Shown one piece after another: positions 44,641 to 53,021 of a DNA stretch of 64,000 nt; position 1 is the first letter of the stretch, and each line of letters begins with the position of its first letter. Origin of the DNA: Pseudonocardia sp. ICBG1293 (GTDB lineage: Bacteria > Actinomycetota > Actinomycetes > Mycobacteriales > Pseudonocardiaceae); contig NZ_JAHLEL010000044.1 of assembly GCF_020131355.1 (NCBI RefSeq), positions 310,001 through 374,000 on the forward strand, in the 5' to 3' direction. Made by a program: the position numbers and the translations under genes. Under the pieces are notes generated by a model. It saw only the letters and a list, made by a program, of their open reading frames with translations. It did not search any database and had not been told where the DNA came from.

Positions 44641-45363
44641 ATGCCCGCTCCGCACCTGTCCTGCCGCGCCGGAACCGAGGACGTCCGGGTCGACCGCCTG
44701 GGTCACGTCGAGTACCAGGCGGCGTGGGACACCCAGAAGGCGCACGCCGCCGCGCGCAAGGACGGCGGGCCCGACGTGCTGATGCTGCTGGAGCACCCGC
44801 CGGTGTACACCGCCGGACGACGCACGCGACCCGAGGACCGGCCGACCGACGGCACCCCCGTCGTCGACGTCGACCGGGGCGGGCGCATCACCTGGCACGG
44901 GCCGGGGCAGCTCGTCGGCTACCCGATCATCGCGCTCGGCGAGCCGATGGACGTGGTCGACTACGTCCGCCGCCTCGAGGAGGCCCTGATCCGGGTCTGC
45001 CACGACCTCGGCGTGACGAGCGCGGGCCGGGTCGAGGGCCGCTCGGGCGTCTGGCTGCCCGCCCAGGGCTTCACCCCCGAGCGGAAGGTCGCGGCGATCG
45101 GCGTCCGGATCGCCGGCGGCGTCACCCAGCACGGCTTCTCCGTCAACTGCGACGCCGACCTGGGCGACTTCGGCAAGATCGTGCCGTGCGGGATCGCCGA
45201 CGCCGGCGTCACCACCCTGACCGCGGAGCTGGACCGCGAGGTGACCGTCGACGAGGTCGCCGGCCCGGCGGCCGCCGCCGTGCTGGACGCGCTCGACGGG
45301 CGGCTGCCGGTCGCCGAGCACCCGGTGGTCCGCCAGGTCGACCTGATGTCCGGTCTGGGCTGA
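44641..45363 (+). CDS. lipB: Octanoyl-(lipoyl) transferase
   Basis: 240 aa. EHPPVYTAGRRTRPED, GGRITWHGPGQLVGYPI and GFSVNCDADLGDFGKIVPCGI are LipB signatures. The catalytic pair is the lysine of ERKVAAIGVRI and the cysteine of IVPCGI. It moves octanoyl from acyl carrier protein to apo-lipoyl domains, the step before LipA. The substrates include DlaT and the glycine cleavage H protein. Confidence 0.95.
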   Translation: MPAPHLSCRAGTEDVRVDRLGHVEYQAAWDTQKAHAAARKDGGPDVLMLLEHPPVYTAGRRTRPEDRPTDGTPVVDVDRGGRITWHGPGQLVGYPIIALGEPMDVVDYVRRLEEALIRVCHDLGVTSAGRVEGRSGVWLPAQGFTPERKVAAIGVRIAGGVTQHGFSVNCDADLGDFGKIVPCGIADAGVTTLTAELDREVTVDEVAGPAAAAVLDALDGRLPVAEHPVVRQVDLMSGLG

Positions 45364-45419
45364 GCCCGCGACACCCGGGCCGCCGTCCGGGGGGGGGCGC
45401 GCCCTGCGACGCCCGCTGG

Positions 45420-46352
45420 TCAGCGCAGCTGCGGCACGACCGTCGCCGCGAAGTCCTCGATGTGGGCGAGGTCGGACAGGTCGAGGATCTGCAGGTAGAA
45501 CCGGGTCGTCCCGGTGACCTCCGACCACCGGCCGAGCTGGTCCACGACCTGGCCGGGGGTGCCGGCCAGGCAGTTCTCCCGGACCTCGGCGGCGTCGCGG
45601 CCGACCGAGGCGGCGCGGCGCTCGACCTCGGCGTCGTCCTTGCCCAGGCACAGCATCTGCGCCGTCGACCAGGTCAGCGTGCCCGGGTCGCGCCCGGCCG
45701 CGGTGCAGGCCTCGCGGACCCGTCCGAACTGCTCGGCGACGGCCTCGGGCTGCTGGAACGGCACGTTGAACTCGGTCGCGAACCGGGCGGCCAGTGCCGG
45801 GGTCTTCCGCCGCCCCATCCCGCCCACGATGACCGGTGGCGCGTCCTGGACGGGCCGCGGCAGCGCCGGGGAGTCGGTGAGCGTGTAGTGCCGCCCTTGG
45901 TGGGTGAAGCGCTCGCCGAGCGGGGTCGACCACAGCCCGGTGAGGATCTCCAGCTGCTCGGTGAGGATCTCGAACCGCTCGGCCAGCGGCGGGAACGGGA
46001 TGCCCAGTGCCCGGTGCTCGGCCTCGAACCAGCCCGAGCCGAGCCCGACCTCGACACGGCCGCCGGACATCTCGTCGGCCTGCGCGACGGCGACGGCGAG
46101 CGGACCGGGCAGCCGGAACGTCGCGCTGGTGACCAGGGTGCCGAGCCGGATGCGCTCGGTCTCGCGGCCCAGCGCGGCGAGGGTCACCCAGGCGTCGGTC
46201 GGACCGGGCAGGCCGCTGCCGTCACCCATCGCGAGGAAGTGGTCGGAGCGGAAGAACGCGTCGTAGCCGGCGTCCTGCGTGGTCCGCGCGACGCGGAGGA
46301 GGTCGGTGTAGCGGGCGCCCTGCTGGGGCTCGGTGAAGATCCGGAAGTCCAC
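45420..46352 (-). CDS. LLM-class F420-dependent oxidoreductase
   Basis: 310 aa from GTG. VDFRIFTEPQQGARYTDLLRV, AGYDAFFRSDHFLAMGDG, TERIRLGTLVTSATFRLPGPLA and the central GRVEVGLGSGWFEAEHRALG follow the luciferase-like monooxygenase barrel as used by F420-linked enzymes such as the TIGR03560 group. The substrate is unknown. It lies on the opposite strand between lipB and lipA, an insertion relative to M. tuberculosis. Confidence 0.88.
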   Translation of the reverse strand: MDFRIFTEPQQGARYTDLLRVARTTQDAGYDAFFRSDHFLAMGDGSGLPGPTDAWVTLAALGRETERIRLGTLVTSATFRLPGPLAVAVAQADEMSGGRVEVGLGSGWFEAEHRALGIPFPPLAERFEILTEQLEILTGLWSTPLGERFTHQGRHYTLTDSPALPRPVQDAPPVIVGGMGRRKTPALAARFATEFNVPFQQPEAVAEQFGRVREACTAAGRDPGTLTWSTAQMLCLGKDDAEVERRAASVGRDAAEVRENCLAGTPGQVVDQLGRWSEVTGTTRFYLQILDLSDLAHIEDFAATVVPQLR

Positions 46353-46430
46353 GGGTCGCGACGCTAGCCGCCCGGGCGGGCCCGCGCCGCCCGGCCACCG
46401 GCCCCCGCGGCCGCTCGCTACGGTCGCCTC

Positions 46431-47351
46431 GTGCACCCGCTCCCCGACCAGACCGGCCGGACCGTCGTCGTCACCGGGACGACCTCCGGGCTCGGCCTCG
46501 CCCTGTCCGCCGCGCTCGCCCGGGCCGGCGCCCGGGTGCTGATGACCGCCCGCGACGCGGCCCGGGGCCGGGCGGCGGCGCGCGAGGCCGGTGGTGAGAC
46601 GGTGCTGCTGGACCTCGCCGATCTCGCCTCGGTGCGGTCCGCCGCGGCACGGATCCGGGACCGTACCGGCGACCGGGTGGACGTGCTGGTGAACAACGCG
46701 GGCGTCGCGATGGGACCGCGCGCCCGCACCGCGGACGGGTTCGAACTGCAGATCGGCACCAACCACCTCGGGCCGGCCGCGCTGACCTGGCTGCTGATGC
46801 CCGCGCTGCGCGCCGCCGGGGACCCCGAGCGTCCCTCCCGGGTCGTCACCACCTCGAGCCTCGGGCACCGCACCGGCCGGCTCGACCCCGACGACCTCGG
46901 GTGGCGGCACCGGCGGTGGTCGCCGAACGCCGCCTACGGCGCGTCGAAGCTGGCGAACCTGCTGTTCGCCGCCGAGCTGGACCGTCGGCTACGGCTGTCC
47001 GGGGACCCCGTGCTGTCGGTGGCCGCGCACCCGGGGATGACCGAGTCGTCGCTGCTCGCGAACTCGTTCCGGCGGGGCGCGACGCTGCAGGCGCGGCTGT
47101 TCTCGCCGTGGGAGCGCTGGCTCACCTCGCCGGTCTCCGAGGGCGTCGGGCCACAGCTCGCCGCGGTCACCGGGCCGGTGCACGGCGGCGACTACCTCGG
47201 CCCCACCGGTCCGCTGGAGGTCCGCGGGCCCGCCGGGCCGGCGCGGCGCTCGGCGGCCGCGCAGGACCCGGTGCTCGCCGCCCGGTTGTGGCAGGTCACG
47301 GCCGCCGCGACCGGCGTCACACCGGACCCCGGGCGTACGCTGGAGGCGTGA
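46431..47351 (+). CDS. SDR-family oxidoreductase (retinol-dehydrogenase/WWOX-like)
   Basis: 306 aa from GTG. TGTTSGLG near residue 15 is the cofactor motif, with R following strand 2 (MTARD, then ARGR), which suggests NADP(H). VNNAGVAMGP and YGASKLANLL supply the NAG and catalytic Tyr-Lys. Its stop overlaps the lipA start by 4 bp, so the two are translationally coupled although no metabolic link is obvious. Confidence 0.9.
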   Translation: MHPLPDQTGRTVVVTGTTSGLGLALSAALARAGARVLMTARDAARGRAAAREAGGETVLLDLADLASVRSAAARIRDRTGDRVDVLVNNAGVAMGPRARTADGFELQIGTNHLGPAALTWLLMPALRAAGDPERPSRVVTTSSLGHRTGRLDPDDLGWRHRRWSPNAAYGASKLANLLFAAELDRRLRLSGDPVLSVAAHPGMTESSLLANSFRRGATLQARLFSPWERWLTSPVSEGVGPQLAAVTGPVHGGDYLGPTGPLEVRGPAGPARRSAAAQDPVLAARLWQVTAAATGVTPDPGRTLEA

Positions 47352-48352
47352 CCATCGCACCCGAAGGCCGCAAGCTCCTCCGCCTCGAGGTCCGCAACAG
47401 CGAGACCCCGATCGAGCGCAAGCCGTCCTGGATCCGCACCCGCGCCAAGACCGGTCCGCAGTACACCGAGCTGAAGGGTCTCGTCCGCTCGGGCGGCCTG
47501 CACACGGTGTGCGAGGAGGCCGGTTGCCCCAACATCTACGAGTGCTGGGAGGACCGGGAGGCGACGTTCCTGATCGGTGGGGAGCAGTGCACCCGCCGCT
47601 GCGACTTCTGCCAGATCGACACCGGCAAGCCGGCCGACCTGGACACCGACGAGCCGCGCCGGGTCGCGGAGTCGGTGCAGCAGATGGGGCTGCGCTACTC
47701 CACCGTGACCGGCGTGGCCCGCGACGACCTGGACGACGGCGGCTCGTGGCTCTACGCCGAGACCGTCCGCAAGATCCACGAGCTGAACCCGGGTACCGGC
47801 GTCGAGCTGCTCGCCCCGGACTTCAACTCGATCGACGACCAGCTGACCCCGGTCTTCGAGTCCCGTCCCGAGGTGTTCGCGCACAACCTCGAGACCGTCC
47901 CGCGGATCTTCAAGCGGATCCGCCCGGCGTTCCGCTACGACCGGTCGCTGGAGGTCATCACCAAGGCGCGCGCGTTCGGGCTGGTCACCAAGTCGAACCT
48001 GATCCTGGGCATGGGTGAGACCCCGGACGAGGTCACCTCGGCGCTGCAGGACCTGCACGACGCGGGCTGCGAGATCATCACGATCACCCAGTACCTGCGC
48101 CCGACCAAGCGTCACCACCCGGTGGAGCGCTGGGTCAAGCCCGAGGAGTTCGTCGAGCACTCGAAGGCCGCCGAGGAGATCGGGTTCGCCGGCGTGATGG
48201 CCGGGCCCCTGGTGCGGTCGTCCTACCGCGCGGGCCGGCTCTACGCCCAGACCGTCGCCCACCGCGGCGAGGAGCTCTCCCCCGCCCTGGCGCACCTGGC
48301 CGACTCGGGCCCCGCCGCCCAGGAGGCGAGCTCCCTGCTGGCGCGCAGCTGA
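47348..48352 (+). CDS. lipA: Lipoyl synthase (radical SAM)
   Basis: 334 aa. The GTG overlaps the SDR stop and has GGAGG 1 bp upstream. The auxiliary cluster cysteines are in CEEAGCPNIYEC and the radical-SAM cysteines in CTRRCDFC; a conserved serine is in RSSYRAG near the C-terminus. Using two 4Fe-4S clusters and SAM, it inserts two sulfur atoms into octanoyl groups placed by LipB. ErpA is a plausible cluster donor. Confidence 0.97.
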   Translation: MTIAPEGRKLLRLEVRNSETPIERKPSWIRTRAKTGPQYTELKGLVRSGGLHTVCEEAGCPNIYECWEDREATFLIGGEQCTRRCDFCQIDTGKPADLDTDEPRRVAESVQQMGLRYSTVTGVARDDLDDGGSWLYAETVRKIHELNPGTGVELLAPDFNSIDDQLTPVFESRPEVFAHNLETVPRIFKRIRPAFRYDRSLEVITKARAFGLVTKSNLILGMGETPDEVTSALQDLHDAGCEIITITQYLRPTKRHHPVERWVKPEEFVEHSKAAEEIGFAGVMAGPLVRSSYRAGRLYAQTVAHRGEELSPALAHLADSGPAAQEASSLLARS

Positions 48353-48397
48353 GACCTCCTCGCACCGTCGATCACGGGTCGGACGTAGGCTGGTCAC

Positions 48398-49135
48398 ATG
48401 CCCGGCAAGCCCCGTAAGCCCTCGCCCGAAGAGAAGAAGGCGCTCAAGGCCCAGAAGAAGGCCGCGTCGAAGCAGCGTCGCCAGCAGATCTGGCAGGCGT
48501 TCCAGATGCAGCGCAAGGAGGACTCCAAGCTCCTCCCGATCATGATCGGCGTCTTCGTCGGGTCGATCGTGGTCGTCACGCTCGTCGGCTGGCTGCTGGG
48601 CCTGGTCTGGTTCTTCCTGCCCTTCGGCATCCTGATCGGCGCGCTCGCCGCGTTCAGCATCTTCGGCCGGCGCGTCCAGCGCTCGATCTACGTGAAGGCC
48701 GACGGGCAGCCGGGCGCCGCCGGCTGGGCACTGGACAACATGCGCGGGCAGTGGCGGATCACGCAGGGCATCGCGGGCACCACCCACCTCGACGCCGTGC
48801 ACCGGGTCATCGGGCGGCCCGGGATCATCTTCGTCGCCGAGGGCGCACCGCACCGGGTCAAGACGCTGCTCGCGCAGGAGAAGAAGCGCACCGCGCGGGT
48901 CGCCGGCACCACCCCCATCTACGACGTCGTCGTGGGCAACGAGGAGGGCCAGGTCCCCCTCAAGGGCCTGCAGCGCCACCTCATGAAGCTGCCCCGCAAC
49001 ATCTCCGCCGCCGAGATGGACTCGCTGGAGGGCAAGCTCAACGCCCTCGGTAGCCGTTCGGCCGCGATGCCCAAGGGGCCGATGCCCCAGGGCGCGAAGA
49101 TGCGCAGCATCCAGCGCACCGTCCGCCGCCGCTGA
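48398..49135 (+). CDS. DUF4191 membrane protein (Rv2219-like)
   Basis: 245 aa. A lysine-rich N-terminus (PSPEEKKALKAQKKAASKQR) precedes two membrane helices (about 48-67 and 70-88) and a long cytoplasmic domain with FVAEGAPHRVKTLLAQEKKRTARVAG-like basic segments. It matches the conserved actinobacterial DUF4191 family that follows lipA. The function is unknown. Confidence 0.88.
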   Translation: MPGKPRKPSPEEKKALKAQKKAASKQRRQQIWQAFQMQRKEDSKLLPIMIGVFVGSIVVVTLVGWLLGLVWFFLPFGILIGALAAFSIFGRRVQRSIYVKADGQPGAAGWALDNMRGQWRITQGIAGTTHLDAVHRVIGRPGIIFVAEGAPHRVKTLLAQEKKRTARVAGTTPIYDVVVGNEEGQVPLKGLQRHLMKLPRNISAAEMDSLEGKLNALGSRSAAMPKGPMPQGAKMRSIQRTVRRR

Positions 49136-49151
49136 CGCGCACGCCGACCGC

Positions 49152-49203
49152 CGGACACTCCGCCGCCGCGACCCCCTCGGGGGCCGCGGCGGCGGTGTGT
49201 CCG
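49152..49203. terminator. Bidirectional terminator between the DUF4191 and FhuF-like genes
   Basis: Arms 49152-49170 and 49185-49203 pair at 18 of 19 positions, with an inner CCCCC/GGGGG pairing in the loop. It lies between two convergent stop codons. Confidence 0.82.
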
Positions 49204-49210
49204 GTCCGGC

Positions 49211-50011
49211 TCAGCGGTCCGCGTCGCGCAGGTCCGCGAGGACGCAGTCGGCGCAGGTGCTGCCGCCGGGGACCCGGTAGTACAGGCAGCAGGAGTGACG
49301 GCGGAAGGTCCAGGCGTGGTCGGGCGCGACCGGGGTGCGCCGCTCGCCGGTCCCGGCCAGCCGCGGGTGCCCCAGCAGGTCCGCCGCGACCACGGCGACC
49401 GCGTCCGCGGCGTCGGGACGCTGGATGTCCAGGACCCGTTTCGCCCCCGCCACCGACGACGCCACGTTGCCCCACAGCACGCGGCCGGACACCCCGAACC
49501 GCTCCCCCGCGGTCTCCACCAGCGGGGCCAGCACCCGGTCGACCAGCGGGGCCAGGGCGTCCGGCCCCGGTCCGGCGCACGGGGTGACCCGGGGCGGGTC
49601 GAGGGCGACGACGTCGCCGAGCGGGGTCGCCGACCACCAGAGCGTCGAGGGACGCAGGTCGACCAGCACCCGGTGCAGCGCGAGCGCGGCGACCGGGGCG
49701 GACAGCAGCTTCGCCGCGAGCCCCTGCACGGCGATCGACGCCGCGATCCGTCGGCCCAGCGGTGGCGGGGCACCGAGCGCGGCCCGGGTCCGCTCGACCC
49801 GGTCGAGCAACGCGTCCGGGGCCAGGACGTCGGCGAAGGAGCGGACGGTCCGTCCGGCGGCCCGCTCGGCGGTGGCGTCGAGCAGCTCGAAGAACGGGCC
49901 GACCGCGGCCAGTCCGGCCAGCACGTCGCGCACCGGCGGCGGCGCCGCACCGACCCCCGTGCGCCGGGGCGCCGGAACCGCCGCGGTGGTGTCGGTCCGG
50001 TCGCTGCTCAC
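49211..50011 (-). CDS. FhuF-like 2Fe-2S ferric reductase domain protein
   Basis: 266 aa from GTG. The C-terminus HSCCLYYRVPGGSTCADC carries the four-cysteine CC...C..C arrangement that binds the 2Fe-2S cluster in FhuF-type ferric-siderophore reductases. The upstream part is an Ala/Leu-rich helical domain with LVDLRPSTLWWSATPLGD. It probably reduces ferric chelates in the cytoplasm. It follows the reactivase genes on the same strand but is separated by 115 bp, so co-transcription is uncertain. Confidence 0.85.
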   Translation of the reverse strand: MSSDRTDTTAAVPAPRRTGVGAAPPPVRDVLAGLAAVGPFFELLDATAERAAGRTVRSFADVLAPDALLDRVERTRAALGAPPPLGRRIAASIAVQGLAAKLLSAPVAALALHRVLVDLRPSTLWWSATPLGDVVALDPPRVTPCAGPGPDALAPLVDRVLAPLVETAGERFGVSGRVLWGNVASSVAGAKRVLDIQRPDAADAVAVVAADLLGHPRLAGTGERRTPVAPDHAWTFRRHSCCLYYRVPGGSTCADCVLADLRDADR

Positions 50012-50126
50012 CGCACGACCCTCGCACGTATGCCCGGGCCGGTCGACCGGCCCGCGGTGGCCCCGTCGGACGGGCCGGCCCGTCCGGCCGCCCGCGCCGC
50101 GACGACGGCCTGCGCCCGCGCGCGGG

Positions 50127-50555
50127 TCACGGCCGTTCCCCGGCCGGTGCGGGCAGGGGCAGGCCGGTCACGATCCGGGCCGCGGCCGCCCCGGACCGGC
50201 GCCCGTGCGGCGGCTCGCCCGGACCACCCGGACCGTGCTGGGCCGGGTCCGGAGCGGGATCGGTGCGGGCGGGCCGCTCGGCGGGGAGCTTGGCGTGGTG
50301 CACGACCACCGTGCCGCCCTCGTCGACGCCCACACCCACGTCGAGCCGGGACCGCTGCGCGGCGCGGAACGCCAGAGCGACCGCCCCCGCGTCCCCGGGC
50401 GGGCCGCCGACGGTGGTCGGGTCCGGCCACGCCTCGACCGGCACGCCCTCCTCCTCGGCACCGGCCAGCACCTCCCGCAGGACGGCGGCCGGGGCGCCGG
50501 GGTGGTGGCGCACGACCACCGAGGGTGGCTCCGGCGCGGACGCGGCCCGGCTCAT
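50127..50555 (-). CDS. ddrB: Diol/glycerol dehydratase reactivase, small subunit
   Basis: 142 aa whose ATG overlaps the large-subunit stop (ATGA). PSVVVRHHPGAPAAVLREVLAGAEEEGVPVE and GGTVVVHHAKLPAERP match the PduH/DdrB fold, which resembles the dehydratase medium subunit and swaps with it during reactivation. A Pro/Gly-rich insertion lies at about 108-125. It works with the adjacent chaperone-like ATPase to remove damaged cobalamin from the dehydratase. Confidence 0.85.
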   Translation of the reverse strand: MSRAASAPEPPSVVVRHHPGAPAAVLREVLAGAEEEGVPVEAWPDPTTVGGPPGDAGAVALAFRAAQRSRLDVGVGVDEGGTVVVHHAKLPAERPARTDPAPDPAQHGPGGPGEPPHGRRSGAAAARIVTGLPLPAPAGERP

Positions 50556-52420
50556 GCCGCGGGCTCCCCCCGGCCTGCCGACGCGCTCGCGTGCGCGTCG
50601 ACCAGCCCGGACGCGACCGCGTTGCGCGGCCCCTCGGTGCCGTGCACGTTGCCCGTGCCGCAGACCACGCCCGACCCGGCGAGCGCGTCGGCGATCATCT
50701 GCGGGATCTCGAAGTCCAGCGCGGACCCGCCGAGCAGCACCACGAAGTCGAGCATCCGCAGCGACCCGCCGGGGGCGACCTGGCGCAGCGCCCGCAGCGC
50801 GTTCACCACGAACACCCGGCGCTTGGCCTCGCGCCGCACCCGCACGACGTGGTCGACCGAGTGCCGGGTCCGCACCGGCACCGGCCCGTCCGGGGTCATC
50901 ACGACGACCCGGGCGAACACGTGCGAGGGCAGCGGCTCGGTGAAGAACTGCACCGAGCCGTCCTCGTGGCGGAGGTGGAAGAAGCTCTCCACCTTCGCGA
51001 GCGGGTACCACTTGACCTGCTCGGCGGTCTCGCGGTCGTCGAGCGCCAGCTCGGAGTCGATCAGCTTGGTGACCAGCTCCCCCGCCCCGGCGACGTGCAC
51101 CGCGGTGCAGGTGCCGTCGCGCAGGAGCAGGGCCGCGTCGGTGGAGCCGCCACCCATGTCCAGGATGGCGATCGGGCTGTCGGTGCCGGGGGTGGTGAGC
51201 GCGCCGCGCACGGCCATCTCCCCCTCGACGCCGCCGATCCGCGCCGCACAGCCGAGGATCCCGGCGACCCGGTCGGCGACGACCTGCATGCGGCTCCGGC
51301 TGGTGCGCACCATCGCGGCGAGCGCGACGGCGTTCTCCAGCGACACCTCGCCGGCCAGCCCGCCCCGCACCTCGCGCGGGACGAAGGTGTCGATCGCGAG
51401 CACGTCGCGGATGCGGATCTCGCCGGCCGGCTGCCCGGTCACGTCGGTCATCGTGTCGCGGACCTGGGCGAGCATCCCGCCGACGTGCGTGCCGGGCTCG
51501 CCGGTCGCGTCGTCGAGGGGCTGCACCCTGGCCAGGGTCTCCATGATCGCGTCCGCACCCGCGTCGACGTCGATCCGCAGGCTCTTGCCCGCGCCGGTCA
51601 GGACCAGCTCACCGACCGGGACGCGCCGGTCGGTCACGTCCCCGGCCGGGGTCCGGACGACGGCCGCCGAGCGGTTGCCGGTCAGCGCCCGCGCCACCGG
51701 GGCGACCTGCCAGGTCTGCTCGGGGTCCAGCCCGAAGACGGTCGCGAGGCCGTAGGAGTCTGACAGCGTGCGGATGGTGCGTCCGGGCGGGGCCACCTCG
51801 ACCGCCGCGGACATGCCGAGCGGTACCCGCTCGACGGCGCCGACCTCGTCGACGATCGGGATCGCGACCGGGATCCGGTTCGCGACCAGGACGGCGTCGT
51901 CCTGGGCGAGCACGGCGGCGACCAGCTCCACACCGCGCCCGTGCGCCGCGGTCAGGACCTGCGCGACACGGTCGAAGTCCCAGCCCCGCCCGACGACGAC
52001 GATCACCGGCCCCTGCGGGGCGTCCCGGTGACCGGTGAGGTCGTCGATCGACACGGTGGTGCCGGACCCGAGACCGCTCCCACCGGGCGTCGACGGGTTG
52101 TGCCCGATCATCGTGGACTCGGTGATGATCGTCTCGGTGATCGTCTCCATGGCGAGACCGCTGATCACGGGGGTGGCCTCGTTGAGGAGCACCTCGTCGA
52201 GCTCCGCGGCGGTCCGCCGGGCCCCCTCCAGTGCCCGGCGGACCGCGGTGACCGCGCCGTCGGCGTTGTCCGGGGTCCCCTTGACCCCGGTGGTGCGGGT
52301 CAGGGCGGTCCCGAGGTGGTGGACCCGGCCGTCGACCTCGACCGAGGCCACGCACGCCTCGGTCATCGAGTTGCCGATGTCCACGCCCACGACCAGCCGT
52401 GAGCCCTCCGTCCCGTGCAC
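50552..52420 (-). CDS. ddrA: Diol/glycerol dehydratase reactivase, large (ATPase) subunit
   Basis: 622 aa, near the usual 605-610. VVGVDIGNSMTEAC is the actin-like phosphate-1 loop; LNEATPVISGLAMETITETI, SGLGSGTTVSIDDLTG and ILDMGGGSTDAALL match PduG/DdrA. It exchanges damaged B12 for fresh adenosylcobalamin at the cost of ATP. It lies 13 bp after the medium-subunit gene and overlaps ddrB by 4 bp, so stoichiometric synthesis is likely. Confidence 0.95.
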   Translation of the reverse strand: MHGTEGSRLVVGVDIGNSMTEACVASVEVDGRVHHLGTALTRTTGVKGTPDNADGAVTAVRRALEGARRTAAELDEVLLNEATPVISGLAMETITETIITESTMIGHNPSTPGGSGLGSGTTVSIDDLTGHRDAPQGPVIVVVGRGWDFDRVAQVLTAAHGRGVELVAAVLAQDDAVLVANRIPVAIPIVDEVGAVERVPLGMSAAVEVAPPGRTIRTLSDSYGLATVFGLDPEQTWQVAPVARALTGNRSAAVVRTPAGDVTDRRVPVGELVLTGAGKSLRIDVDAGADAIMETLARVQPLDDATGEPGTHVGGMLAQVRDTMTDVTGQPAGEIRIRDVLAIDTFVPREVRGGLAGEVSLENAVALAAMVRTSRSRMQVVADRVAGILGCAARIGGVEGEMAVRGALTTPGTDSPIAILDMGGGSTDAALLLRDGTCTAVHVAGAGELVTKLIDSELALDDRETAEQVKWYPLAKVESFFHLRHEDGSVQFFTEPLPSHVFARVVVMTPDGPVPVRTRHSVDHVVRVRREAKRRVFVVNALRALRQVAPGGSLRMLDFVVLLGGSALDFEIPQMIADALAGSGVVCGTGNVHGTEGPRNAVASGLVDAHASASAGRGEPAA

Positions 52421-52433
52421 CCGTTCCTCCTCC

Positions 52434-53021
52434 TCAGCCCGTGTTGCTCAGCGAGCCGGCGACGGTGACCTCGACCGGACGGACCCCGTGCCGGATCTGC
52501 TCGAACTCCTTGAGGTGCAGCAGCGCCGCCTTGGCCTGCCAGCGCGGGCGGGCCATCTGGTCGTTGCGGGTGGGCACCGGCTGCGGCGACTCCCCCTTGG
52601 CGTACTGCGCCGCGTTGGCGCCGATGCCGCGGAAGACCTCGGCGTCGAGCAGCGGGGACTGCGGGAACAGCTCCAGGTTGGACAGCCGCGGGAGGTCCTT
52701 CTGGTGGATCATCGTCGTGCCGCGGGAGAGCAGCCCGACGCAGATCCCCGAGCCCGAGAGCTTCGCCCCGGTGTGGGCGATCGCGGCGAGGTCGGCGGTG
52801 TCCCACACCCGGACGAGCCGGGAGGTGACGCCCTGTTCCTCGATGCCCGCCATGAGCTGGCGCAGCACCTCGGCGTGCGGGACGTCCACGATCGTGCGGG
52901 TGAAGAACCCGGCGAACGCCGGGGACACCGCGATCACGACCTCGTCGGGACGGGTGCCCCGGGCGGCCGGACCGGTCTCGGTGAGCGAGACGGCGAACGG
53001 GTCCTCGGTGGTCGTGCTCAC
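52434..53021 (-). CDS. pduD: B12-dependent diol/glycerol dehydratase, medium (beta) subunit
   Basis: 195 aa from a GTG that overlaps the large-subunit stop and has a GAGGAGGAGG site. PDEVVIAVSPAFAGFFTRTIVDVPHAEVLRQLMAGIEEQG and SGICVGLLSRGTTMIHQKDL match PduD, which holds the lower face of adenosylcobalamin. It completes the alpha-beta-gamma enzyme with its neighbours. Confidence 0.94.
   Translation of the reverse strand: MSTTTEDPFAVSLTETGPAARGTRPDEVVIAVSPAFAGFFTRTIVDVPHAEVLRQLMAGIEEQGVTSRLVRVWDTADLAAIAHTGAKLSGSGICVGLLSRGTTMIHQKDLPRLSNLELFPQSPLLDAEVFRGIGANAAQYAKGESPQPVPTRNDQMARPRWQAKAALLHLKEFEQIRHGVRPVEVTVAGSLSNTG

Noticed and set aside
49931..50126. Microcompartment shell genes near the dehydratase
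   Set aside because: None is present: the operon and its flanks contain only the FhuF-like gene, reactivase, dehydratase, channel, GlcG and regulators.
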